DNA of 64,000 nt from an uncultured Bacteroidales bacterium (lineage in GTDB: Bacteria; Bacteroidota; Bacteroidia; Bacteroidales; Bacteroidaceae). Below the pieces are notes generated by a model, which was not told the DNA's origin, made no database searches, and was given only the letters and a program-made list of their open reading frames with translations. Both the position numbers and the translations under genes were made by a program. This document shows positions 16,842-24,189 of this stretch, piece by piece. The stretch lies in assembly GCA_902779315.1 (NCBI GenBank), contig CACZBC010000019.1:1-64000 (forward strand). Reading direction: 5' to 3'. Each line of letters starts with the position of its first letter. The stretch's first letter is position 1.

Positions 16842-17429
16842 ATGGCAAAGACAAAAAAGAAGATGCCGGGCTTGAACACCACTTCAACCGCCGATATCTC
16901 TTTCATGTTGCTCATCTTCTTCCTGGTCACCACCATGGGTCTGGCACGCCGCCTTCCCAAGCCACCAGAACCAGATCAGGAAGATGCCACCATGGACATC
17001 AAGGCCAGAAACATCCTTTATGTCCGCCTCAATGCTGCAGGTCAGTTGTGGATTCAGGACGAAATGAATTTCGGTTATGCTGATATCCGCGAACTCCGTC
17101 CACGCGTGAAGGAGTTCATCAAGAACGAACAGAACCTGAGCAAACTGCCTGAGAAGCACGTCAAGAACATCGACCTGTTGGGCCAGTGCTTCGTGACGGA
17201 CAAGCATGTTGTCAGCGTACAGACCGACCGCGGCACGCCCTACAACATCTATTTCCAGGTGCAGAATGAGCTCGTGGCAGCCTACAACGAACTGAGAAAC
17301 GAGTTGGCTAAGCAGAAGTTCGGCCGTGAATTCCAATACCTCAAGGACGAGGAGAAAGCGGCAGTACGTCAATACTATCCCCAGAACATCTCTGAGGCTG
17401 AACCCAAAAAGTATGGAGGAGACAAATAA
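16842..17429 (+). CDS. exbD: ExbD/TolR biopolymer transport protein (first copy)
   Basis: 195 residues: basic N-terminus, one membrane helix with the essential Asp (D18 in STADISFMLLIFFLVTT) that carries protons, and a periplasmic domain longer than that of E. coli ExbD. Its last base overlaps the start of the second ExbD (TAATG), so synthesis is coupled. Two non-identical ExbD proteins in tandem are usual for Bacteroidota. Confidence 0.9.
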   Translation: MAKTKKKMPGLNTTSTADISFMLLIFFLVTTMGLARRLPKPPEPDQEDATMDIKARNILYVRLNAAGQLWIQDEMNFGYADIRELRPRVKEFIKNEQNLSKLPEKHVKNIDLLGQCFVTDKHVVSVQTDRGTPYNIYFQVQNELVAAYNELRNELAKQKFGREFQYLKDEEKAAVRQYYPQNISEAEPKKYGGDK

Positions 17430-17887
17430 TGGCAGGATTCAAGAGAAAAGAACGTCGTGGAATGCCTGAGATGAACACCTCATCTCTGCCCGACCTAATC
17501 TTCACCATCCTTTTCTTCTTCATGATGGTAACCACCATGCGCGAGGTGACACTGAAGGTTAAGTTCACCATTCCCGCAGGTACGGAACTCGAGAAGCTGG
17601 AGAAGAAGTCGGTAGTATCGTTCATCTACGTGGGTCCTCCCACCGACAATCTGCGAGCCCAAATGGGTAGCAGCACCCGTATTCAGCTCAACGACCGCTA
17701 TGCAGAGGCTCGTGAAGTCATGGACTTCATCGCTGCAGAGCGTCAGGGCATGACGAATCAGGCAGAGCAGGTCATCAGCATCAAAGCCGACCAGCAGACA
17801 CAGATGGGCTACATCACCGACATCAAGGAAGTCTTACGTAAATCGTGGGCGTTGCGTATCAACTACTCAGCGACCAAAAGAAACTGA
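17429..17887 (+). CDS. exbD: ExbD/TolR biopolymer transport protein (second copy)
   Basis: 152 residues. The membrane helix carries the conserved Asp (D22 in SSLPDLIFTILFFFMMVTT), followed by a periplasmic domain ending in a TolR-like half with QMGYITDIKEVLRKSWALRI. It shares one base with the preceding exbD and is followed by a strong terminator, which ends the exb operon. Confidence 0.9.
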   Translation: MAGFKRKERRGMPEMNTSSLPDLIFTILFFFMMVTTMREVTLKVKFTIPAGTELEKLEKKSVVSFIYVGPPTDNLRAQMGSSTRIQLNDRYAEAREVMDFIAAERQGMTNQAEQVISIKADQQTQMGYITDIKEVLRKSWALRINYSATKRN

Positions 17888-17913
17888 TACCGACCCGTTC
17901 GGTCCGACAATAG

Positions 17914-17951
17914 AAAAGCAGTTCTCTCGTATCGGAGAGAGCTGCTTTTTA
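17914..17951 (+). terminator. Terminator of the exb operon
   Basis: A 15-bp stem (AAAAGCAGTTCTCTC with GAGAGAGCTGCTTTT, one G-T pair) around loop GTATCG, then a T tract. Confidence 0.88.
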
Positions 17952-17993
17952 TGTTACGCCCAACCATCATCTCAAACGAGGGCAAGGTAAATT

Positions 17994-18070
17994 GCAAACG
18001 TGGCACGTGATGTTTGCCAACGTCACGTTTGACGTTTGGCATCGTCACACGTGACGTTTACAGATGTGAC
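17994..18070. repeat. 22-bp-period intergenic array B
   Basis: Units start at 17994, 18016 and 18038 (GCAAACGTGGCACGTGATG..., GCCAACGTCACGTTTGACG..., GGCATCGTCACACGTGACG...). It lies between the exb terminator and the promoter of the polyene-type cluster. Confidence 0.8.
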
Positions 18071-18192
18071 TGTAGTAATTATTCCAATCCTCAAGTGTGA
18101 AAAGTTTTCTTTCGTCAAGTTAAAGCATCATAAAATAGCATAAAATTATTGCAAATAAATGCCTCATCGCTTGTTATTTCAGGAAAAAATAG

Positions 18193-18200
18193 TAGCTTTG
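18193..18200 (+). promoter_or_regulatory. Putative promoter of the polyene-type cluster
   Basis: TAGCTTTG fits TAnnTTTG and lies 23 bases upstream of the ketosynthase ATG at 18223. It may drive all genes to 25971, which are tightly packed. Confidence 0.6.
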
Positions 18201-18222
18201 CATAATAATATCAAATGATGGA

Positions 18223-19443
18223 ATGGCTAAAAGAGTCGTCATAACGGGCATGGGCATCTGGTCGTGCCTGGGGACAAGTACGGATGAGGTGCGGGATGCG
18301 CTTCGCAAAGGGCAGTCTGGCATTGTGATGGACAATGACAGACTAAGCTACGGCTATCAGTCGGGACTGACTGGTCAGGTTAAGACTCCTGTGCTGAAAG
18401 GCTTGCTCGACCGCCATCTCCGTCGCGGTTTCTCGGAGGAAGCGGAATATGCCTATATGGCGAGTCTCGAGGCTTTCCGTATGGCAAGGATTGACGATGC
18501 TTACCTCACAGAGAACGAGGTGGGTTGCATCTTCGGCAACGACTCGTCGGCAAAGCCCGTCATCGAGGCCGCAAAGATTATGGAGGAGAAGCGAGACTCC
18601 GAGCTTCTAGGCCAGAACTATGTCTTCCAGTCCATGAACTCCACCGTCAACATGAACCTCAGCACCGCTTTCCACCTGAAAGGCATCAACTTCAGCATCA
18701 GTGCAGCCTGTGCCAGCGGCAGTCACTCCATCGGCATTGCCTATATGCTTATCAGACAAGGACTTCAGGAGATGATACTCTGTGGCGGTGCTCAAGAGAC
18801 GAACTATTACAGCATGGCTTCGTTCGATGCTATCGGAGCATTCTCCAAGCGCATGGACGAGCCAACGAAAGCCAGCCGCCCATTCGACCGCGATCGCGAC
18901 GGACTTGTGCCAAGCGGTGGTGCAGCGGCACTGGTTCTCGAGGACTACGAGCACGCTCTGGCCCGAGGGGCAAACATCTTGGCAGAGGTCAAGGGCTACG
19001 GCTTCTCTTCAAACGGTACAGCCGCCATCAGTCAACCGAGCGACGAAGGCTGTTTCATAGCCATGTCGAGGGCGATGAAAGATGCCGGCCTGGAAGCCTC
19101 CGACATCGACTACATCAATGCTCATGCCACTTCTACGCCTTTAGGCGACAAGTTCGAGGCAATTGCCATCGACCGTATCTTCCATGGTCAGCACGCACTG
19201 GTCAGCAGCACCAAGGGTATGACTGGCCACGAGTGCTGGATGGCAGGAGCAAGCGAGGTGGTCTATTCCCTCATCATGATGCAGAACAACTTCGTGGCTC
19301 CCAACCTCAACTTCGAGAATCCCGATGAATACTCCGAGAAGCTCAACATAGCCCGAACGACGACAGAGACGGAAATCAAGACAGTCTTGAGCAACTCCTT
19401 TGGCTTCGGCGGCACGAATAGCGCACTGATAATTACCAAATAA
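18223..19443 (+). CDS. Beta-ketoacyl-ACP synthase (FabB/FabF-like), cluster gene 1
   Basis: 406 residues with a complete condensing-enzyme site: Cys163 in SISAACASGSHS, His301 in NAHATSTP, Lys331 and His336 in STKGMTGHECWMAGASE. The last segment is closer to FabB-type than to FabF-type enzymes. It extends an acyl-ACP chain by Claisen condensation with malonyl-ACP. As first gene of a 19.5-kb cluster with two further ketosynthases, dedicated ACPs and acyltransferases it is likely specific to a secondary lipid or polyene, not housekeeping fatty acids. The ATG at 18223 follows the promoter by 23 bases. Confidence 0.9.
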   Translation: MAKRVVITGMGIWSCLGTSTDEVRDALRKGQSGIVMDNDRLSYGYQSGLTGQVKTPVLKGLLDRHLRRGFSEEAEYAYMASLEAFRMARIDDAYLTENEVGCIFGNDSSAKPVIEAAKIMEEKRDSELLGQNYVFQSMNSTVNMNLSTAFHLKGINFSISAACASGSHSIGIAYMLIRQGLQEMILCGGAQETNYYSMASFDAIGAFSKRMDEPTKASRPFDRDRDGLVPSGGAAALVLEDYEHALARGANILAEVKGYGFSSNGTAAISQPSDEGCFIAMSRAMKDAGLEASDIDYINAHATSTPLGDKFEAIAIDRIFHGQHALVSSTKGMTGHECWMAGASEVVYSLIMMQNNFVAPNLNFENPDEYSEKLNIARTTTETEIKTVLSNSFGFGGTNSALIITK

Positions 19444-19471
19444 CAACACCAAACCTTTAATTGTAACCACT

Positions 19472-20005
19472 ATGAAAAAAGTATTTCTATCCTTGTTTGT
19501 AATGATGTTTAGTGTTGCAGCCTTTGCGGGCAACCCTTTGAAAGTCGTCAGCAGTAATGTGGTGTTAAAGACATTCATGAAGGAACAGGCTTCTGCCAAT
19601 TTGGTGATTGACTGGAAGAATGCCCAGTACGACAACAGGAAGTCGGCAGCCGCAGAGTTCAACGATGACGACGACTATGCTTTCATCCAGAAAGATTGCG
19701 CTGAGAAGTTCATCGAAGGCTTCAACGCCAAATCGAAAGGCATCAAGTTGGAACAAGGAAAGGAAGGTGCTGACTACAAGTTTGCAATTACTGTTACCAA
19801 CTTGGACACTTTCATCAACGTGATGGGTTGGGGGCCTCGTACTGAAGCTAAGATGTGGGGCAACCTGAAGATTACCGATGCCAAAGGCGGCATTGTTGCT
19901 GAAATAGAAATTAACGAGGCAGAAGATGGCACAGATTATGTCCGTCGCGAAGCCTTTGGAAAGACCTTTCTCCTATTAGGTCAAAAGGTTGCAAAATTGA
20001 AATAA
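19472..20005 (+). CDS. Exported protein of unknown function in the polyene-type cluster
   Basis: 177 residues with a clear signal peptide (MKKVFLSLFVMMFSVAAFA, cut before GNP) and a small mixed alpha/beta mature domain of about 158 residues. No lipobox Cys is seen, so it is probably soluble in the periplasm or on the outer membrane. A short glycine-rich turn (NVMGWGPRTEAKMWGNLK) is conspicuous. I do not recognise the family. The position between ketosynthase and methyltransferase, and other envelope genes in the cluster, suggest a role in carrying or anchoring the product. Confidence 0.7.
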   Translation: MKKVFLSLFVMMFSVAAFAGNPLKVVSSNVVLKTFMKEQASANLVIDWKNAQYDNRKSAAAEFNDDDDYAFIQKDCAEKFIEGFNAKSKGIKLEQGKEGADYKFAITVTNLDTFINVMGWGPRTEAKMWGNLKITDAKGGIVAEIEINEAEDGTDYVRREAFGKTFLLLGQKVAKLK

Positions 20006-20021
20006 TCTTGTCTTTTCAGAG

Positions 20022-21119
20022 ATGAATTTATTTCCTACATTAGAAAGCAGATACACAAAAGAGCAACTCTCCGCTCGCGAAGCTCAAAGGCAGGCAGAGT
20101 TCATTGCTTGGGGGCCGATAATATTCCAGGCAACCAGACTGATGCTCAAATTTGGCATCCTCGAGATGCTGAGAGACAGTGAAGACGGACTGACGGAAGC
20201 AGAAGTCGTTGAGAAGACAGGGCTATCAAAGTATGCCGTGAAATGCCTCCTGGAAGCCTCCCTCAGCATCGGCACCATCCTCATCGACACAAAAAACGAC
20301 CGCTACTCCATCTCCAAGACAGGATGGTTCCTGCTCAATGACCCCGCAACAAAAGTGAACATCGACTTCAACCACGATGTCAACTATCAGGGCTTCTTTC
20401 ACCTGGAAGAGGCGCTCAAGGAGGGACGGCCCACAGGACTGAAATGTTTTGGCGACTGGCCGACGCTCTACGAAGGTCTTTCCTCTTTTCCCGAGCAAGC
20501 AAAGGAGAGTTGGCTGAATTTCGACCATTTCTATAGTGAATCCTCTTTCCCAGAAGCACTTCAGATAGTCTTCGGAGAGCACTTTGCCCGTTCGCTCTAT
20601 GACGTGGGCGGCAACACAGGGGAGTGGGCTCTGAAATGTGTCGCCTATGATGAAGACGTGGAAGTTACAGTCCTCGACCTTCCTCAGCAGATAAAAATGA
20701 TGCGGGAGAACATCGCAGGCAGGCCAGGTGCAGAACGCATCAAGGGATACGGCATCAATCTGCTCGACAAGGAAGCCATGTTCCCCCGGCGCGAAGGTGG
20801 CCTCGATGCCATCTGGATGTCGCAATTCCTCGACTGCTTCAGCGAAGAAGAGATTGTCAGCATCCTCTCCAGAGCAAAGGAAGCGATGGACAAGGACACA
20901 CGCCTCTTCATCATGGAGCTCTTCTGGGACCGCCAACGCTTCGAGCCTGCAGCTTTCTGTCTCACGATGACCAGCCTCTACTTCACGGCAATGGCCAACG
21001 GCAACAGTAAAATGTACCATAGCGACGACATGAAACGTCTCATCCGTCAGGCAGGCCTGGAGATAGAAAGCATTCACGATGGGCTGGGACAAGGGCACAG
21101 CATCGTGGTATGTAAGTAA
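20022..21119 (+). CDS. SAM-dependent O-methyltransferase (COMT-like)
   Basis: 365 residues. The N-terminal 120 residues look like the dimerisation/winged-helix part of plant- and polyketide-type O-methyltransferases (LTEAEVVEKTGLSKYAVKCLLE), and the C-terminal part has the SAM motif LYDVGGNTGEWAL (about 190-203) with the acidic residue after beta2 (TVLDLPQQI). It probably methylates a phenolic hydroxyl of the product, as methylated aryl head groups are known in aryl polyenes. It is 17 bases after its neighbour and 28 before the ACP. The acceptor is inferred. Confidence 0.82.
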   Translation: MNLFPTLESRYTKEQLSAREAQRQAEFIAWGPIIFQATRLMLKFGILEMLRDSEDGLTEAEVVEKTGLSKYAVKCLLEASLSIGTILIDTKNDRYSISKTGWFLLNDPATKVNIDFNHDVNYQGFFHLEEALKEGRPTGLKCFGDWPTLYEGLSSFPEQAKESWLNFDHFYSESSFPEALQIVFGEHFARSLYDVGGNTGEWALKCVAYDEDVEVTVLDLPQQIKMMRENIAGRPGAERIKGYGINLLDKEAMFPRREGGLDAIWMSQFLDCFSEEEIVSILSRAKEAMDKDTRLFIMELFWDRQRFEPAAFCLTMTSLYFTAMANGNSKMYHSDDMKRLIRQAGLEIESIHDGLGQGHSIVVCK

Positions 21120-21146
21120 AATGAATAATGGTAAACATATAACAAA

Positions 21147-21389
21147 ATGAATAGAAGCGAGATTGAAGAAAAAGTAAAGCATTTTTTAATAGAAGAACTC
21201 GAGATAGACGAAGACAAGATATATCCCGAAGCACGCCTGAAAGAGGACATGGACATAGACAGTCTGGACTTTGTCGATATTGTGGTCATCGTGGACAAGT
21301 ACTTCGGGTTCAAGTTGAAAGCAGAGGAGATGGCAGGCATAGACACCTTCGCCAAGTTCTGCGACTATATTGAGAGCAAAGTGAGCTGA
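21147..21389 (+). CDS. Acyl carrier protein 1 of the cluster
   Basis: 80 residues, acidic, with the phosphopantetheine site DMDIDSLDFVDI (Ser39) expected in ACPs. The helix II segment is well conserved. It sits between the methyltransferase and an acyltransferase, spacing two bases to the next gene. One of three ACPs in the cluster, each with a slightly different site, which suggests separate tasks such as starter loading and extension. Confidence 0.9.
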   Translation: MNRSEIEEKVKHFLIEELEIDEDKIYPEARLKEDMDIDSLDFVDIVVIVDKYFGFKLKAEEMAGIDTFAKFCDYIESKVS

Positions 21390-21390
21390 T

Positions 21391-22275
21391 ATGGCAGAAC
21401 AAGTGTGGGCAGGTACGACGTATGGCAACGAATGGATGCACAAGTGGCTCATCCGTATGCTTCGGTATATCGATGTGCGCATCTTGTACCTCTTCCTAGC
21501 CGTCTTCATCATCCCTGTCTGCCTAGTAGTGAACCCAAGCCGAGGCATTGCCTATCGCTACTTCCGTCGACGCATTGGTTACGGCAGGCTGAAGTCTGCT
21601 TGGAAGACTTACGTCAACCACTGTCTCTTCGGTCAAGTTGTGGTCGATAAATTCGCAATGTACGCCGGCAAGAAGTTTAAAATAGAGATTGAGGGGTACG
21701 ACAAGTTTATTGAACTCACGAAACATCAGGAGGGATTCGTGCAATTGAGCGCTCACATCGGCAACTACGAGATAGCGGGTTACACACTTGTCTGCAGGGA
21801 CAAACGCATGAATGCCCTGGTCTTTGCCGGAGAAAAAGCCTCCGTCATGCGGAATCGAGACAAGATGTTTGCTGGCACGAACATTAATATGATTGCCATT
21901 CAGCCAGACATGAGCCACCTCTTCGAGATAGACCAGGCACTTCAAGACGGTGAAATAGTCAGCATGCCTGCCGACCGCATCAACGGCTCACCGAAGTTCC
22001 TTGAACATGACTTCCTTGGGGCAAAAGCGAAGTTCCCGCTCGGCCCCTTCTCTGTTGCCACCATACGAGCGCTCGATGTCTTGACTGTCAACGTTCTGAA
22101 AACATCGGCCACGGGTTACAAGATATATGTAACGCCACTTCCCTACGACAAGAGCGCGACACGGCAAGAACAGATAAGGCAACTCTCGAAGGCTTATGTC
22201 GCTGAACTCGAGAAACGAGTCAAGCAATATCCCGAGCAATGGTACAACTATTTTGAGTTCTGGCAAGAAGGATAA
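21391..22275 (+). CDS. LpxL/HtrB-like acyltransferase
   Basis: 294 residues with one N-terminal membrane segment (about 28-48) and an LpxL/LpxM-type lysophospholipid acyltransferase fold. The catalytic HX4E motif is SAHIGNYEIAG (H122, E127). Family members acylate lipid A from acyl-ACP at the inner membrane; here the enzyme may attach the ACP-bound polyene to a lipid carrier. It starts two bases after the ACP stop and ends four bases before the next ketosynthase. The exact acceptor is unknown. Confidence 0.85.
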   Translation: MAEQVWAGTTYGNEWMHKWLIRMLRYIDVRILYLFLAVFIIPVCLVVNPSRGIAYRYFRRRIGYGRLKSAWKTYVNHCLFGQVVVDKFAMYAGKKFKIEIEGYDKFIELTKHQEGFVQLSAHIGNYEIAGYTLVCRDKRMNALVFAGEKASVMRNRDKMFAGTNINMIAIQPDMSHLFEIDQALQDGEIVSMPADRINGSPKFLEHDFLGAKAKFPLGPFSVATIRALDVLTVNVLKTSATGYKIYVTPLPYDKSATRQEQIRQLSKAYVAELEKRVKQYPEQWYNYFEFWQEG

Positions 22276-22279
22276 AAGT

Positions 22280-23923
22280 ATGATTCACGTATTGTCCGCC
22301 AACATAACCTCGCCTCTTGGCTTCACCACAGAGGAGAACTATCAGGCAGTCTTGTCTGGCTGCTCTGCCCTGAAGCGCTATGAGGGTTTGTGGGGATTGC
22401 CAGAGCCATTCGCCGCGTCTCTCTTTACTGAGGAGCAGAAAGCCGCGCTTGCCATTGAAGGGTACACTTTCTTCGAAGCGCTTGCCATTCGCTCCATCCG
22501 CAAGGCCCTCACATACACTTCACTTGGCAATGATATATCGAGAATCGTCCTCATATTGAGTACGACGAAAGGCAGTATTGAGGCTTTGGGAGAGGAGCGT
22601 TACTATCCCTCCAAGGCGGCACAGAGAATTGCCGAGGCTATCGGGCTGAACACAAAGCCCATCGTGGTTTGCAATGCCTGCGTCTCTGGCCTATCCGCAC
22701 AACTTCTCGCCAATCATTTGCTTTCGGAGGGCATCTACGACTATGCCATCATTGTGGGAGCAGAGGTTCAAAGCAAGTTCATTGTGTCTGGTTTCCAGTC
22801 TCTCAAGGCAGTTTCAGAAGAGCCTTGCCGTCCTTTCGACATTGAGAGGAACGGCCTCAACCCAGGTGAAGGAGCTGCCACCATTGTCTTTGCGAGGACT
22901 AATTCCGAGGAGAGTTGGTGCCTGACGGATGGAGCAACACGCAACGATGCCTATCATCTTGTCTCGCCATCGCCGCAAGGAGAGGGCTTGACTGCAGCCA
23001 TCGAAGCTGCGATGAAAGGTCGCGACAAGACCAAGCTTGCAACAGTTTGTGTGCATGGAACTGCCACACTCTACAACGACCAAATGGAATCGAAAGCCAT
23101 CGAGAGAGCTGGTTTATCGGACATTCCCTTGTCTGCTCTCAAAGGTTACTACGGACATACCATGGGAGCTGCTGGAGTGCTTGAAACCATCCTGACCATG
23201 AGAGCTACAGACGACGGGCTGGTCCTTCCTTCGAAGGGCTTTACGGAACTTGGCATCAGCGGAAAAGTCAGCATCTCTGGCAAGCCTCAATCGACAAATA
23301 AGACTGCCTTCCTGAAGATTATGTCAGGCTTTGGAGGCTGTAATGTTGCGGCAATGTATGAAAAGACTACAGACTGCGGAATACAGACAACAGACAAAGC
23401 GAAGCTTGTGAAGTCCCATACCATCAAGCTTTCCTCTGAGGATGGGACTTCCTTGACTGACATCTACAAGCAACAGATAGGGAATTATCCCAAGTTTTAC
23501 AAGATGGACATCCTGTCGCGACTGGCATTCGTGGCTACTGAGCTGCTTCTGAAAAATGGTCAATGGTCAATGGTCAATGGTCAATGGTCTGTCATCCTCT
23601 TCAATCACTCTTCCTCGATTGTTGCAGACCGCCAATTCCTCGACACGATTAAGGATGCTGAGAACTTCTTCCCAAGCCCCTCCGTCTTCGTTTACACCTT
23701 GCCAAACATCACAACAGGCGAGATTGCAATACGTCATCACCTATGTGGCGAGACCTCTTTCTACATCCTTCATGAGAAAGATGAAACACTGATGCAACAG
23801 ATATTGGAAGCCACACTTTCCGCAACAAAAGCCCGAAACGTCATTAGCGGCTGGATTGATGCAGAATCAGATACAGATTTCGAATGCGATTTATCAATGT
23901 ACAACAAAATATCAAACGAATAA
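22280..23923 (+). CDS. Ketosynthase fused to a second ketosynthase-like domain (gene 2)
   Basis: 547 residues. The N-terminal 365 residues are a full ketosynthase with Cys134 (CNACVSGLSA), His259 (VHGTATLYND), Lys288 and His293 (KGYYGHTMGAAG). The C-terminal part (about 405-547) has SRLAFVATELLL, FFPSPSVFVYTLPN and GEIAIRHHL, which resembles the ketoacyl-synt_2 domain of chain-length-factor-like proteins in aryl polyene clusters; it lacks its own Cys site. The linker near 365-440 contains degenerate heptamers (23364-23398) and five perfect copies of AATGGTC (23555-23589), giving NGQWSMVNGQWSV. The start at 22280 is four bases after the previous stop; an earlier in-frame start would overlap it deeply. 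Confidence 0.85.
   Translation: MIHVLSANITSPLGFTTEENYQAVLSGCSALKRYEGLWGLPEPFAASLFTEEQKAALAIEGYTFFEALAIRSIRKALTYTSLGNDISRIVLILSTTKGSIEALGEERYYPSKAAQRIAEAIGLNTKPIVVCNACVSGLSAQLLANHLLSEGIYDYAIIVGAEVQSKFIVSGFQSLKAVSEEPCRPFDIERNGLNPGEGAATIVFARTNSEESWCLTDGATRNDAYHLVSPSPQGEGLTAAIEAAMKGRDKTKLATVCVHGTATLYNDQMESKAIERAGLSDIPLSALKGYYGHTMGAAGVLETILTMRATDDGLVLPSKGFTELGISGKVSISGKPQSTNKTAFLKIMSGFGGCNVAAMYEKTTDCGIQTTDKAKLVKSHTIKLSSEDGTSLTDIYKQQIGNYPKFYKMDILSRLAFVATELLLKNGQWSMVNGQWSVILFNHSSSIVADRQFLDTIKDAENFFPSPSVFVYTLPNITTGEIAIRHHLCGETSFYILHEKDETLMQQILEATLSATKARNVISGWIDAESDTDFECDLSMYNKISNE
23364..23398 (+). repeat. Degenerate heptamers in ketosynthase 2 linker
   Basis: AGACTAC, AGACTGC, GGAATAC, AGACAAC, AGACAAA in tandem, the reverse-strand relative of the GTTGTCT family, read in frame as a Thr/Asp/Lys-rich linker. 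Confidence 0.65.
23555..23589 (+). repeat. Five perfect AATGGTC heptamers inside ketosynthase 2
   Basis: 35 bases, five identical 7-mers. Loss or gain of one copy would shift the frame after about residue 425 and cut off the second domain while leaving the first active site. Confidence 0.9.
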
Positions 23924-23924
23924 T

Positions 23925-24185
23925 ATGGAACAACTTATCAAGGATTTGAAGCTACAAATCAAGAATGCACTCAATCTCGAGGAACTCTCTTTGGAGGAGT
24001 TCGACGAGAATGCGCCCCTCTTTGGTGACGAAGGAATCGGTCTCGACTCTATCGACATTCTCGAAATTATCGTGTTGCTGGAGAAGGAATACGGCATTCG
24101 TTTGGCTAATCCGAAAGAGGGAAAAGCCATTTTCCAAAGTGTAAAGACCATCGCAGAATACGTTCAGGCAAATCGAAAGAAGTAG
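23925..24185 (+). CDS. Acyl carrier protein 2 of the cluster
   Basis: 86 residues with the phosphopantetheine site EGIGLDSIDILEI (Ser42). It is acidic and starts one base after the ketosynthase 2 stop; an upstream in-frame start at 23856 would overlap that gene and is not preferred. It sits between the two fused ketosynthases, an arrangement suggesting that it carries the growing chain for them. Confidence 0.88.
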   Translation: MEQLIKDLKLQIKNALNLEELSLEEFDENAPLFGDEGIGLDSIDILEIIVLLEKEYGIRLANPKEGKAIFQSVKTIAEYVQANRKK

Positions 24186-24189
24186 GTAA

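Noticed and set aside
20226..21182. 318-codon minus-strand ORF opposite the methyltransferase
   Set aside because: The plus strand has a clear SAM-binding motif and operon context.
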